Source of the DNA: Flectonema sp. DT1601
Taxonomy: Eukaryota > Euglenozoa > Diplonemea > Diplonemida > Diplonemidae
Length of the DNA: 64,000 nt
Assembly (NCBI GenBank): GCA_964019425.1
Contig: OZ025812.1
Coordinates: forward strand, 759,027-823,026
Reading direction: 5' to 3'
Below are positions 33,604-43,847 of this stretch, in pieces. The position numbers were made by a program, and so were the translations under genes. The stretch's first letter is position 1. Every line of letters begins with the position of its first letter. The notes under the pieces were generated by a model. The model was not told the origin of the DNA and did not search any database. It saw only the letters and a program-made list of their open reading frames with translations.

Positions 33604-33755
33604 AAAAAAAAAAAACAATCAGTTTAGCGTCTTGACCAAGACGGAAAATAGAAAGTGATCAACATGGTCGATCGATAAAAAAACACAATGAAAACATTGT
33701 TTATTCTTTTTTTTTTATTTTTTTTTATTCTTTTTATTTATTTTAAAAAAAAACA
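33604..33755 (-). repeat. Hairpin-array unit beyond the piggyBac insertion
   Basis: One slightly diverged array unit (AATGAAAACATTG instead of AATGATAACATTG), continuing the array across the transposon. It is followed at once by GC-rich module B-like sequence. Confidence 0.8.
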
Positions 33756-34962
33756 AGATGTTCGACCCGCTACAAGACAGGCGGCAGGGGGAGGTAGTAG
33801 GAACCCTGACGTCCATAGTAGACGCCCTAGTAGAAGCCAAGTGTCGACAGAGGAGATCCACGGTACGAGACCAGTAGTAGTGGTCTACTCGAGGGTAGAG
33901 GGATCGACCCAAGGACGTCGGGGTGCCGGTGAGATGAATTCCGGTGGCGAACAAGGACCGGATGGAGGTACGCGAGGCACCGCCGTCGGAGGACACCGCG
34001 GGGTACACGTCCAGGGAAGAGGCGGAGTGTGTCCTCCGGACGCGAGTAGTAGGGGGGCAGGCACAGCGCAAGCTGCTCCTACTGGTATCGAGCGTCTGGA
34101 ACGCGGAGATGGAGAAGCTGGGGGCGGCGGCATGCCTGATACACATGGGAACGCTCGACAGGAGGTTCACGTGGTCGGGCTGCCTACCGACATGGGACGA
34201 AGCGACGGCGGAGTACGTGGCAGCACTGCTAGGGCTCAACGCGATCAGGGCAACTGCTGGGGGGTGAGACGCAGATCGAGGTGGTCACACCGCAGCAGGG
34301 GTGGGGAGTCGAGCAGCAGGAGGCGCTGAAGTTGGTAGCGCTCCCGTCGGTGATAGAACACCAGGTGACGGAAAGCCCCTGAGGGGTGGAGAACCTGGCC
34401 CTCTGGGAAGCGGAGTCGGCGGCGTGGGACGAGCCGGTGGAGCTCTCGGAGGACAGGCTCGACTACCTGGTGATCGAGCTGGAGATGAATCTGGGGCTGT
34501 CCCATTTGAGGGGAAAGACAGCGGAACCGGTGGAATCCCAGTCGCTCCCGGGGAGGGTCGACGGTGTCAGGCGAAGACAGACCACGAGCCGAAGCGCCAG
34601 CCCAGGAGGAAGCGCGGACGACGGACGCACAAGGAGCGGAAGCAGTAGGGCTGAGACGAGGAAAAAGAGCACCCATCCCCCGACCCCCCGTCGAAGGAGG
34701 AGAAGCTGTACGCGGTGGCGGTGGGATGGAAACCGGGAGTGTATGCATCGTGGGAGGCGAAGGCACAGACGGAAGGGTGCCCGAATGCGACACACCAGAG
34801 TTTCTCCTCCAGGAAGGAGGCGGACAGGTTCGTAGAGAGGTGGCAGCCGGAGACCAGGGAACCGACCCGGGCCACGGAGGGAGTCAGTCCACGCAAGTGG
34901 TACGCAGTGGCGAGGGGCAGGGCGGTAGGCCTGTTCCAATGCTGGAACGAGGCGAACTCGGG
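33756..34962 (+). pseudogene. Module B copy 4, diverged (RNase H-like region, basic tail, two hybrid-binding domains)
   Basis: Very GC-rich sequence with overlapping long frames. An open stretch at 33944-34267 ends one hybrid-binding domain (YTSREEAECVL) and continues with an RNase H-like region, including GAAACLI and AEYVAALLGLNAI. A linker with LELEMNLGL-like and basic segments follows. The stretch at 34715-34999 then carries two hybrid-binding domains (GWKPGVYASW and KWYAVARGRAVGLFQCW). The order implies tandem module B units. It is clearly older than copies 1-3. I treat it as decayed. Confidence 0.6.
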
Positions 34963-35059
34963 TGATTTAGTTGTCAAAGAGACATGTATGGCAAACTGAA
35001 CAGGTTTGACATTGCACAGCACCAACGGTACCATCTGGATATCACTCACTTTTTTCACT

Positions 35060-35170
35060 AGAATTCACACATTTTCACACATTTTCACACATTTTCACAC
35101 ATTTTCACACATTTTCACACATTTTCACACATTTTCACACATTTTCACACATTTTCACACATTTTCACGG
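35060..35170 (+). repeat. Decanucleotide tandem repeat (CACATTTTCA)n
   Basis: About ten and a half perfect copies of a 10-base unit. Confidence 0.95.
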
Positions 35171-35194
35171 GATTTCACTACCAGAAAGCAGCAA

Positions 35195-35278
35195 AAAATT
35201 AAGTGAAAAATCGTGAAAAATCGTGAAAAATCGTGAAAAATCGTGAATTTTCGTGTAGCAAAGTGAAAAATCGTGAAC
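35195..35278 (+). repeat. Decanucleotide tandem repeat (GTGAAAAATC)n
   Basis: Four to five copies of a 10-base unit with one interruption, 25 bases after the CACATTTTCA array. The unit is roughly the reverse complement of the first (TTTTCAC against GTGAAAA), so the two could pair. Confidence 0.9.
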
Positions 35279-35577
35279 ACCTCCACCCTGCCGATCGCCT
35301 CATGCGCTAGCATCGCAAGGGGGGTAACGCTAAACACCCGGGAGATGCAAACCTGGAATACAATACCTAACAATCAGTGCGTTCACTGGCCTTAGGGCTG
35401 TTCGGACTTATGCTTTGGACTGTTCCCTTGCAGAAAAAAAAAGTAAAATAAACCAACTTTGGGACATTAGAAAAGCATAAAATAAAAGTTGACAACCAAA
35501 AGACAACTGCAAAAAAAAAGGTTTTTGTAGGGAGCTACAATGTAGCAATAATGTCACACAGTCATGTGGCAAGCTGA

Positions 35578-35730
35578 AGTGAGTTGAATTACCAGGTGAG
35601 ATTTGGACTGTTAGCTTTTGGCTAAGGCCCTCCCTGAAGAGCAAGAACAAAAAAACTACTCACACCTGAAGAAAACATACACAAAGAACACACTGTAAGC
35701 TGTGTGTGTATTTTGTGTTTGTCACAACAG
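35578..35730 (+). repeat. Single 153-bp copy of the head of the 1,357-bp repeat
   Basis: Nearly identical to the first about 150 bases of the repeat inserted in the LINE (GAGTTGAATT through TTTGTCACAACAG). It ends exactly at CAG and then switches to LINE 3' sequence. The segment is bounded by GTGAG and CAG, like an intron. Confidence 0.85.
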
Positions 35731-36705
35731 ACATAAACATATCGACAAAATAATACAAATAAATAAATACTAATAGAAACTAGAACTTAGCAATCGTCAT
35801 CTAAAAGATTATTCTGCGATCATGAAAGTTCGTTGAGGGTGGAGTTCGCTTTTTTTGTGATAAGCGCTCCTTTGGACGCGTTGGGGTCTCATTCTCTTCT
35901 TGCGCTTCTTCTTTCGGCGGGTTAAAACCATTTGCCCAAGTTTGTAACTGAAACTTGAGAGCTTTGTTTTGGTCTTTTGCCAAATAGAGTTGCTCAGCGA
36001 GCTCACTGGCCATCTCCGTCAACAACATGGATTAATCCAGCTGTTCTTTATGAACAGTCTTCTGTTGATAGCTCAACTCGGAGTATCGACGTTGTTCTTC
36101 CAACAGTTTTTCCGAGAGCAGCGCCACTTTCTCATTTGTCTGGAGAGAGTCACTTACCGCTTGACAATAGTTGTCCAGTAAATCGAGTCTACCTTCCGAC
36201 CATTGCCTCGCAATAGGTGATTCTTCCGTCGATGAGGTCGCCGCACTGTCTTTTTTCTTGTTCCGTTTGAGCAGAAGAGGAAACCGGTAGTCTACTCTGA
36301 GACAGCTCAGAAGGGAGCGTGACCAATGGCGAATGAGGGATAAAAAAAAAGGAAAGACGGGGTTTGGGAGTCCGGGAGCAATGAGTTGTTGCGATGAGAG
36401 GGAGTCGGCAATTCTTTACCGTGGACGTTGATTCAAATAAAAAAGGGGGTGTTGGGGAAAATTGTTGGGAAAAATGGAACCTTTGAGGGCCAGCACGCAA
36501 AGTTGCAACCTCTTTTTGAGACAAATAGAGTTGAATTTTTGTTTCAGTTTCATCCCTACACTTAGATTTTAGTTCATTGTTTAAAAGAATGAACCTTTGT
36601 TGCAAGTTGTAAAAAAACATTTCAGCATGGTCCGCTCTTTGTGTTTGGCGCGACAGCTCGCTCGTCCTATTTTCCTCCAGAATTTGTTTTATTTCAAGAT
36701 ATTTA
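35731..36705 (-). pseudogene. Diverged LINE 3' fragment
   Basis: A minus-strand relative of the LINE C-terminus and proximal 3' region. Open stretches at 36189-36620 and 35801-36028 match the LINE segments around TQRADxxEM, FILLNNELKSK and ALKFQLxxWAxGxxPP. The two stretches are in different frames, so this copy is broken. Divergence from the 3-8262 copy is high (roughly half the residues), so this is a separate LINE subfamily. Confidence 0.8.
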
Positions 36706-37114
36706 ATTTATCTTGTTATTTGATAGTGTTTTCAGAAAAGAAGATGTGTGTTCGCTCCCACTCTTGACAACCCCGTTTGGTATTCCCCGCCCACCCTTCT
36801 CCTGCCAGTATTTGGTCGAATCGAAACGGACCAGCTCACGGACCTGGCACCCCAGCGCGGTGAACCTATCTAAGATTAGTATCTGTTCTGCCAGTTGTGC
36901 GTATTACTTTATATTCTTTATTCAGGTGCTGTACAGACATGGAAAGCAAATTACTTAAATAGCTGCCATTCTAGAATGAAGTTACGTCATCTGCCTAACT
37001 TTCTCAGTTTCTTTATTACAAATTGTCGTCTAAGGTGTGAGGGCTATGGACTACTGCTCTGTTTGTTGTGTGTATAAAATTCCTTTTTTCTGATAGGAAT
37101 ACGTTGTCCACAGT
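36706..37114. other. Boundary region between repeats and cellular genes
   Basis: No gene recognised. A pyrimidine-rich tract and AG (37095-37096) precede the next ATG by 18 bases. Confidence 0.5.
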
Positions 37115-40100
37115 ATGAAAAGACCGTGGATTAGTATTTCACTGATATGCATGGTTGGAGGGGTAACCGTGAGCTCGGATTGTACTTCGGGTAACATACA
37201 ATTTCCCTCAACTGATGACGGCACACTGACGTGTACAGGAAATGCTTGTGATTCTTGCACTATTGATTGTGATAACACATTTAATTGTGAAGTAATATGT
37301 AATGCTAACTCAGCATGCAAGGGAGTTACTTTAAACTGTGGTGACACAGGCAAGTGTTCTTTAAAATGCGCGAAACCAGATAGCTGTCGTGATGCCACTG
37401 TTAGACAACCAAAGAGCGGTGACCTGGCAGTGGCGTGTGAATTCGAGGGATGTCGAGGAAATAATTTTAGAATTCTGCAGAGTAACAATCCTCCGTCGAC
37501 TGGAAACTTAGAACTGACCTGTAAGAAAAAGGGATGCGAAGGCATTGATGTTACCTGTCCGGGTACACCTGGGAAATGTGATATAAATTGCGTTGCAGTG
37601 GATGCTTGCAAAAGCAGTACGGTTACCGGAAGTAGTGGTGCTTTGGATTTAACTTGCGGTGATACAAAAAGTTGTGAAGGGATCACTTTGAATTGCCCGA
37701 CTTCTGCTAATTGTAAAGTTGACTGCAGTTCAGATAGTTGCAAAGATGGAAATGTACGTTGTCCAACAACAAATAACGCTTTGTGTGAAATAAGTTGCAG
37801 CGGATATAACTCCTGTTACGGAATCGACATTGAACGCACTGGTGGGGTAAGTCCTGGTGCGATTTCGTTTAATTGCGATGGCTCTCAAGCTTGTTACCAG
37901 TCAACTTTGAAATGTGGCGGTGTTGATACTTGCTCTATAACATGTACACAATCCACATCTTGTTTTCAAGCCACCGTCGACTGCTCTAAAGTTACGAGCA
38001 CTTGTTCTACAACTTGCAACGGAGTTAATTCATGCTTTCAATTAATTGCTCCCTCACCAAATTGCCCTGCGTCAATATCTTGCCCGATCTCATGCACGGG
38101 AAGCGACGCTTGTAGAAACGTACAAACAGGTAACCTCAATCCAATTTGGTGCAGCGCAGCAAATGCCTGCCAACCATTTCTTTGGCCGGGCTCGATACAA
38201 GGGCATGCTGCTACTGCTGCGCCTGCTGTTGCAACAGCAATTCCTACCGCAGTTCCAACGGCAATTCCAACAGCAGCCCCAACAGCAGCTCCAACGGCAG
38301 CTCCAACGGCAGCTCCAACAGCAATTCCTACCGCAGTTCCAACGGCAATTCCAACAGCAGCTCCAACAGCAGCTCCAACAGCAATTCCAACAGCAGCCCC
38401 AACAGCAGCCCCAACAGCAGCTCCAACAGCAGCTCCAACAGCAGCTCCAACAGCAGCTCCAACAGCAGCTCCAACAGCAGCTCCAACAGCAGCTCCAACA
38501 GCAGCTCCAACAGCAGCTCCAACAGCAGCTCCAACAGCAATTCCTACCGCAGTTCCAACGGCAAATCCAACAGCAGCTCCCACAGCAAATCCGATGGCAA
38601 TTCCGACAGCAATTCCAACGGCAGTTCCCACAGCTATCCCCACTGCGATTCCCACGTCGATTCCCACAGCTGTTCCGACAGCCGCGATTCCAACGATTGT
38701 ACCAACAGCTATCCCCACTGCTGTTCCGACAGCTATTCCGACAGCCACCCCAACTGCGCTTCTAACCTTTCCTACACTGGTTCCAACAGCTGTCCCAGTG
38801 GCAAATCCGACCTTAATACCTTCGGTAGCTCCATTGTCACAGTCAACGGCAATTCCGGATGCGGGGTTGAAAATTGCGAAAACCGACGGGTTACATAAGG
38901 ACGATAAGGAGCGGGTTATGACTGCAAACAGGGTTGCGGGTGTGGGTTCTGCGCTTGCAGTGTCTGCTGGTGGTATTGGATCAGTGGCTAGGATTCACAT
39001 AGCTGTCTCCTTTGGTTGTAACGTTGATGACGTTGATTTGGCTGAAGCTGAAGAATTGGATTGGGAATTCCACCCAACTAGAATTGGTTTCGACTTCGGA
39101 GGAAAAAAACGCAAATATATGGTGGCAGCTCTTATAATGAACCCATTGTTAATCATAATTCTGTCCTTGTTACTGTTATCCTTCACGGGGATTTGGTATG
39201 CATCGACAAGAAAAGTTGAAAAGTCATTCGGAAATGCAAGAACACCAGGGCTTTTATACATTCCCTATTTGTACCTACTTCAAGGAACAAGTCTCGTCGC
39301 TTCTAGGGTTGTTTTTGTACCATCGCAGTCTAACACTGGTACTGTTGTTTTAGGGTGGGTGGTCCTGGTTGTCTGTGTCTTCTCACCATTGTGTATTTAC
39401 TTGAAAGTCCTTCGACAAATCGGAAATGAGGCATACCAGATGATGGACCCAAGATTGTTTCCAGCCGAACTAAAAGAAGGAGATAAAAGTGTAAAACCCT
39501 ACACCGGCGCCAAAGGAAAAATGTACTCATTCGTCTTTGGTGAAACAATCTGGGTATCCAGGGAGAAGGAAAGCTACTTTGCTGAGCAATACGGTGCGGT
39601 GTTTGAGGCTTACAAGTCAACGATGACTCATTTTTGTCTTATCGAGTTGGGTGTTATTATTTCGTTGAGCTTGTTTTCTGGGTGGCAACCTGGGGGAGAT
39701 GAAAAATTGTGTAATCTGAGAAACACTCTCGTTTGCCTGTTGTTTTTTTTATTCTTTCTCTCTTTGGTGTTGTTACGACCGTATAATTCTCCGATGGATA
39801 ACTTTTTATCTTCGATGTTGGCTGGGATTATGTTTGTTTCTGTTTTGTTGATGACCATCGGTCTTTGGATTCACCAATCAACTGAAGGTGTTTGTTATAC
39901 TGTAGCAGCTTGGTTGTTGTTGATATCGGCAATATTAGTTGTGCTCAAATGTATTTGGGATTTTGGAACATACATCGTCGACATGAAGATTGGCAGACGA
40001 GTTTATGTTCGAAAGATGCTCCGATCAAACAATGATCGCTGTCCTCTACCTGAAGGGGATAAGTCGATAGTTTCTGAATTTGCATCCCCTCTCTTGCCTG

Positions 40101-40300
40101 GTATGTTGCCTGATCACAGTCAGCTACCTGATGATACCAACAGTGAAATCAGTACAACATCAGAAGTGTTAAATAGAACTAAAAGTAGTAATGTTAATTA
40201 CACAACCTCTGAGCCATCAGTCACCCAAACTTCTTCTCAAAATCGAATAATTATCAGGTGTTCAACAAAAGATCCTTCTCTGGAATCTTTCTTTTTGTAG
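37115..40300 (+). CDS. Cys-rich, PTAAP-repeat, seven-TM surface protein
   Basis: A 1,061-residue membrane protein of unknown function. A hydrophobic N-terminal segment (about residues 5-19) looks like a signal peptide. Residues about 22-350 are a Cys-rich ectodomain of repeated units of the type CxxxCxxxxLxCGDxxxC. Residues about 355-570 are a low-complexity linker of (PTAA/PTAI/PTAV)n. Seven hydrophobic segments follow from about residue 668 to 950 (for example LLIIILSLLLLSFTGI and LVCLLFFLFFLSLVLL). A hydrophilic Ser/Thr-rich cytoplasmic tail ends the protein. Such an array of Cys-rich repeats on a rigid Pro-Thr stalk suggests a glycosylated cell-surface adhesin or receptor; that is inference. 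The linker coding is a near-perfect CCAACAGCAGCT-type minisatellite, so allele length probably varies. Confidence 0.85.
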   Translation: MKRPWISISLICMVGGVTVSSDCTSGNIQFPSTDDGTLTCTGNACDSCTIDCDNTFNCEVICNANSACKGVTLNCGDTGKCSLKCAKPDSCRDATVRQPKSGDLAVACEFEGCRGNNFRILQSNNPPSTGNLELTCKKKGCEGIDVTCPGTPGKCDINCVAVDACKSSTVTGSSGALDLTCGDTKSCEGITLNCPTSANCKVDCSSDSCKDGNVRCPTTNNALCEISCSGYNSCYGIDIERTGGVSPGAISFNCDGSQACYQSTLKCGGVDTCSITCTQSTSCFQATVDCSKVTSTCSTTCNGVNSCFQLIAPSPNCPASISCPISCTGSDACRNVQTGNLNPIWCSAANACQPFLWPGSIQGHAATAAPAVATAIPTAVPTAIPTAAPTAAPTAAPTAAPTAIPTAVPTAIPTAAPTAAPTAIPTAAPTAAPTAAPTAAPTAAPTAAPTAAPTAAPTAAPTAAPTAAPTAAPTAIPTAVPTANPTAAPTANPMAIPTAIPTAVPTAIPTAIPTSIPTAVPTAAIPTIVPTAIPTAVPTAIPTATPTALLTFPTLVPTAVPVANPTLIPSVAPLSQSTAIPDAGLKIAKTDGLHKDDKERVMTANRVAGVGSALAVSAGGIGSVARIHIAVSFGCNVDDVDLAEAEELDWEFHPTRIGFDFGGKKRKYMVAALIMNPLLIIILSLLLLSFTGIWYASTRKVEKSFGNARTPGLLYIPYLYLLQGTSLVASRVVFVPSQSNTGTVVLGWVVLVVCVFSPLCIYLKVLRQIGNEAYQMMDPRLFPAELKEGDKSVKPYTGAKGKMYSFVFGETIWVSREKESYFAEQYGAVFEAYKSTMTHFCLIELGVIISLSLFSGWQPGGDEKLCNLRNTLVCLLFFLFFLSLVLLRPYNSPMDNFLSSMLAGIMFVSVLLMTIGLWIHQSTEGVCYTVAAWLLLISAILVVLKCIWDFGTYIVDMKIGRRVYVRKMLRSNNDRCPLPEGDKSIVSEFASPLLPGMLPDHSQLPDDTNSEISTTSEVLNRTKSSNVNYTTSEPSVTQTSSQNRIIIRCSTKDPSLESFFL
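38206..38800 (+). repeat. In-frame 12-bp minisatellite (PTAA linker)
   Basis: Tandem 12-base units of the form CCAACAGCAGCT with variants encoding PTAI, PTAV and PTAN. Because 12 is a multiple of three, all six frames stay open, which explains the long Gln-rich, Ser/Asn-rich and antisense Leu-, Gly/Ala/Val-rich frames here. Confidence 0.95.
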
Positions 40301-42083
40301 GCTTAGGTTGGAACCGAATTCAAAACGCTTGTTGTATGCATCGCGTCAAGAATCACATTAATGCTTTGAAATTCACTCTAACATTGTGTGTTTTGTTTGA
40401 GCGAGAAAAAGCTTCATCACATTCTCAAAGAATTCATTTCCCTTGTTGTCACTTTCGAACTTGTCTGACTTTGAAGAAAAATATTAATCACGTCACTCAG
40501 GTCCGTTTTTCGTTTATAAGGTAAAAGAGCATTTTTTTTTTTTCACACTGCAGATAAAAACCTTTTAATAAGGAAAATAGGAAATCCCTCCGACCTTTCT
40601 ATTGATGTTGAACTTATTTCGTATTCTTTCCATTTTTCTGATTGCAAGGGGCTTAAACATTTCTTGTCTTTAGCACGTTTTGTCTGCGAGACATTGTCTT
40701 GTGTGACCAGTGTACATGTTCCACTGAGATATTGTGTGTGTGTTGTGTGGACTCTGGCTATATCAGTATTTAGCCACCTGGTGATGATCTTTTTTTTCTT
40801 TCTTTTTTTTTTTTCTCTCTTCAGCAGTGTACGTAAAGTATGTTTCTTTCCTCTATTGTTAAGTCTTTCACTGAGGCTCAATGATTCTACACGGTGTGGT
40901 GGTCTACTTGTTGGATGCTATCTTTCGATCAATTTGTTATATTAACGTCTTTTTTAAGTAGTCAACTCTTGTTGAGTTGGCAAAACGTATCAACAATTTT
41001 TGTTTTTGTTTTTTGTTTTTTTTTGTTATATTAAGTTTATCGTCAAAGCACAGACACTGCGGTGGAAAAAAAAAAAAAAAAAAAGCTTGTTTAGGGTTAT
41101 TATTTTGATTTTTATGAATTAAATTTATATATCTCTTCAGCTACAGAAACGGCCACACAGCTCTGTTGCTGTGTAGTAGTGGCTTGTTATTCCCCGTAAC
41201 TGGGTAAAGTGCTAAATACCTTTTGGCGATGCCATCGTCCCGTCTTGTCAGTGAGATTTCTTTTTCTCTCGGTAGTACGGTATTGACTCCAGGTATTGGC
41301 TAATAGTCTTCGGGCTCTTCAAGTGAATGTCATTGTGCGTCTCTCTTCACAGTTATGGTTTTATAGTTTTTTTTTTTTTTTTTTTTTTCTTGCGGAAATC
41401 AAACCCAGTAATTGGTATTATATATTTGTGTTATTTTACATAAGAGTCATAATAGACCAAATTGTTGAGGAGAATTATTTCAAAAAAAAAAAAGAATGTC
41501 TCACAGCCGCAATGGTATTAAAATTTGTTTTTTTGCGATCGAGTCATTGCAGAAAATAAATTTCTTTTTTGCTGTACTGTACCGTTATGTCTTTTTTTTT
41601 TCCCCCCTTTATTTTTGTTTCTTCTTCGTTTTTTGTTTTTTTTTTTTTCTTTTGTTGTAGTTATTACTTCGGTTCTAAGACTTTAAAAAAAAAAAAAGAG
41701 ACAGAGAGAAAACTAATATCAATGTATCTCGCTCTTTATTTTTATTTAAAAAAAAAAAAAAAAAAAAAAGAGGAATATTATTTTATTGCCTTGAAATAAC
41801 TTTACGAGCGTATCGTTGGCGATTTTTTTTTTTTTTTTTGCCAGTGAGAATCTTACTGCGTCATGATCGTCAATATCGTATTAAACACTTTGCTGTTTTT
41901 TTTTTTATAGAAATTAAATTCTATATCTTTAACTGCACTTACTTTTTTTGACGGGAAAAAAAAAAAAATGCAAAAAAAAAAAAAAAACCAATAATTCCCG
42001 ACCACTGTCTGTTTTTCATCAAAATTATTATGTTTTTTTTCTACCTCCCCTAAAAAAAAAAAAAACTAGTATGACAGTTGAAG
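40301..42083. other. Intergenic, no gene seen
   Basis: About 1.8 kb with many A/T homopolymers. I see no conserved coding sequence, tRNA or rRNA. Short open frames are poly-Phe/poly-Lys. Confidence 0.6.
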
Positions 42084-43361
42084 ATGTCAGCCAAACGTCT
42101 GGCTATGATTATACTGCCAGCGTTGTTGCTGGCAGTCTGGAGTATGGTGTATCAGATGGAAGGCAGGATCGCGGGTAATCGAATAAAAATGCAAACACTA
42201 AAAGAAGAGAATCGCAGACTTAACAATCAACAACGACTAAGTTCTTCTGGGAAATCTATAACCGATGAATTCACCCCTTTTGAGATAAGAAAGGATGTTC
42301 CATTGCACAAAAGACGTGTTTTTATAAGCGTGGCTGCATTTCGAGACAACGAATGTCAGGAAACCCTTCGATCACTATTCACAAAAGCGAAGTACCCACA
42401 TCGGTTATTCGCTGGTGTTGTGTGTCAACGAGAACCTTATGTCCCTGACGAGCTATGCATACCACCTGAGTGGCATAGGCCAAACTGCACTGAATGCTTT
42501 CTCAATAATATATATCTCCACGACATTGAAGCAAAGGAAGCGAAAGGTCCAACATACGCGAGGTACTTAGCGTCATTGCTTTATAAGGATCAAGATTATT
42601 TTATGATGATTGACTCACATAATTTATTTGTACAAGATTGGGATGTCAAACTGTTAGATTCCCACGATCGATGTGACAGTGATAAATGTGTGTTGTCGGT
42701 ATACCCAATGGGACTAACCGCAAACGACAATACTCCTTTGGAAGGACGATCTCACGTTGCTTTTTTATGCGCCAACTCAAATTGGCAAGCTGGAGGATAT
42801 CCAGGTCCTTATGCAGGTTCTGTATACGCTGTATCATCAGAGAATAGACCACAGCCGTATGTTGGTGCGGGGTTGGTGTTTGGATCGAGTAGTATTTTAA
42901 AAGAAGTTCCGTTTGATCCGCATTTGCCGTTTATGTTTCATGGAGAAGAAGTGTTGATAACAATTAGATTGTGGACTCATGGCTATGATTTCTTCTCACC
43001 TGGTGATAACATTCTCTATCACCATTATTACAGACAAGGTAAGCCTCGGATGGAATCTGTTTCTAGAGATTGGTGGAGAATTCAGGGAGATTCTTCAAAA
43101 CGAATCCAATTCATACTTCAGCTAAAAGATGAACACAATAAACAAATTACTACTTACAACAACACAAGGCAAAGCATTCTTACAGAAGCAGACAAATATG
43201 GTCTTGGAACCTCTCGCACTGTTGACCATTATTGGAAATACAGCAGACTAGATCCAATAAAAAGAGATAGTAAGGCAGCCAACACTTACTGGTGTCACAC
43301 ATACAAAGGTCATCCTCCATACAACAGAGAGTGGAGGAAAGCAGCTGGGTACACTGACTAG
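42084..43361 (+). CDS. GlcNAc-transferase-like type II membrane protein
   Basis: A 425-residue protein starting at the ATG at 42084; an in-frame TTG at 42078 is rejected as start. Residues about 6-24 form a single N-terminal membrane anchor, followed by a short coiled stem (KEENRRLNNQQ), as in Golgi type II glycosyltransferases. The catalytic region begins VFISVAAFRDNECQETL and contains YFMMIDSHNLFVQDWD, the DxH-type motif and WD of the GlcNAc-transferase family (PF11397, which includes Skp1 hydroxyproline GlcNAc-transferase). It likely adds GlcNAc to a protein or glycan in the Golgi. Unlike the cytosolic Skp1 enzyme, this one is membrane-anchored, so its substrate is probably secretory. No intron is evident. 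Confidence 0.8.
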   Translation: MSAKRLAMIILPALLLAVWSMVYQMEGRIAGNRIKMQTLKEENRRLNNQQRLSSSGKSITDEFTPFEIRKDVPLHKRRVFISVAAFRDNECQETLRSLFTKAKYPHRLFAGVVCQREPYVPDELCIPPEWHRPNCTECFLNNIYLHDIEAKEAKGPTYARYLASLLYKDQDYFMMIDSHNLFVQDWDVKLLDSHDRCDSDKCVLSVYPMGLTANDNTPLEGRSHVAFLCANSNWQAGGYPGPYAGSVYAVSSENRPQPYVGAGLVFGSSSILKEVPFDPHLPFMFHGEEVLITIRLWTHGYDFFSPGDNILYHHYYRQGKPRMESVSRDWWRIQGDSSKRIQFILQLKDEHNKQITTYNNTRQSILTEADKYGLGTSRTVDHYWKYSRLDPIKRDSKAANTYWCHTYKGHPPYNREWRKAAGYTD

Positions 43362-43847
43362 TAACAAATGACGATTACTTTAAGTATTGTTCTGATGAGA
43401 TGGGGTAGTGGAATTAATTCACCCTTCTACATATGCTCTCTGAGATTTCTGTTTTGCCTTCCGTGTTGTTTATGGGGAGTAGTTTTTGGGCTCAGCAACT
43501 TGTTGCATTTATTGGTCGTTTTGCCCCTTTCTGGTCCTTTCTGAAGAGTGATCGGTCTTTAATTATATTCCTCAACAGAGATAAACACTTAACCTTAATA
43601 TCAGGGAGACTACGTCGGACATCTTAGTCACCAATATACCATTCTACTAAAATATGAACTGGGTAATGATGAGGAGGGAGGGGGAATTTTTTTTTTTAAA
43701 ATAAGAATCTTTTGGGTGAAAAAAATTGCTTACCTTTTTTTTGGGTGTTTCGTTGATTGCGGGGAGCACTTTCATCTGCGCTACTACAGAAAGTAATAGC
43801 GGCAAGCATTCCCACCCGATTAGTATCAATGAACAAATAAATAAAAT

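Noticed and set aside
38038-38898. Long Gln-rich, Ser/Asn-rich and antisense Leu-, Gly/Ala/Val-rich frames
   Set aside because: Shadows of the 12-base in-frame minisatellite of the surface protein.
42078-42083. Start of the glycosyltransferase-like gene at TTG
   Set aside because: A normal ATG follows two codons later and directly precedes the membrane anchor.
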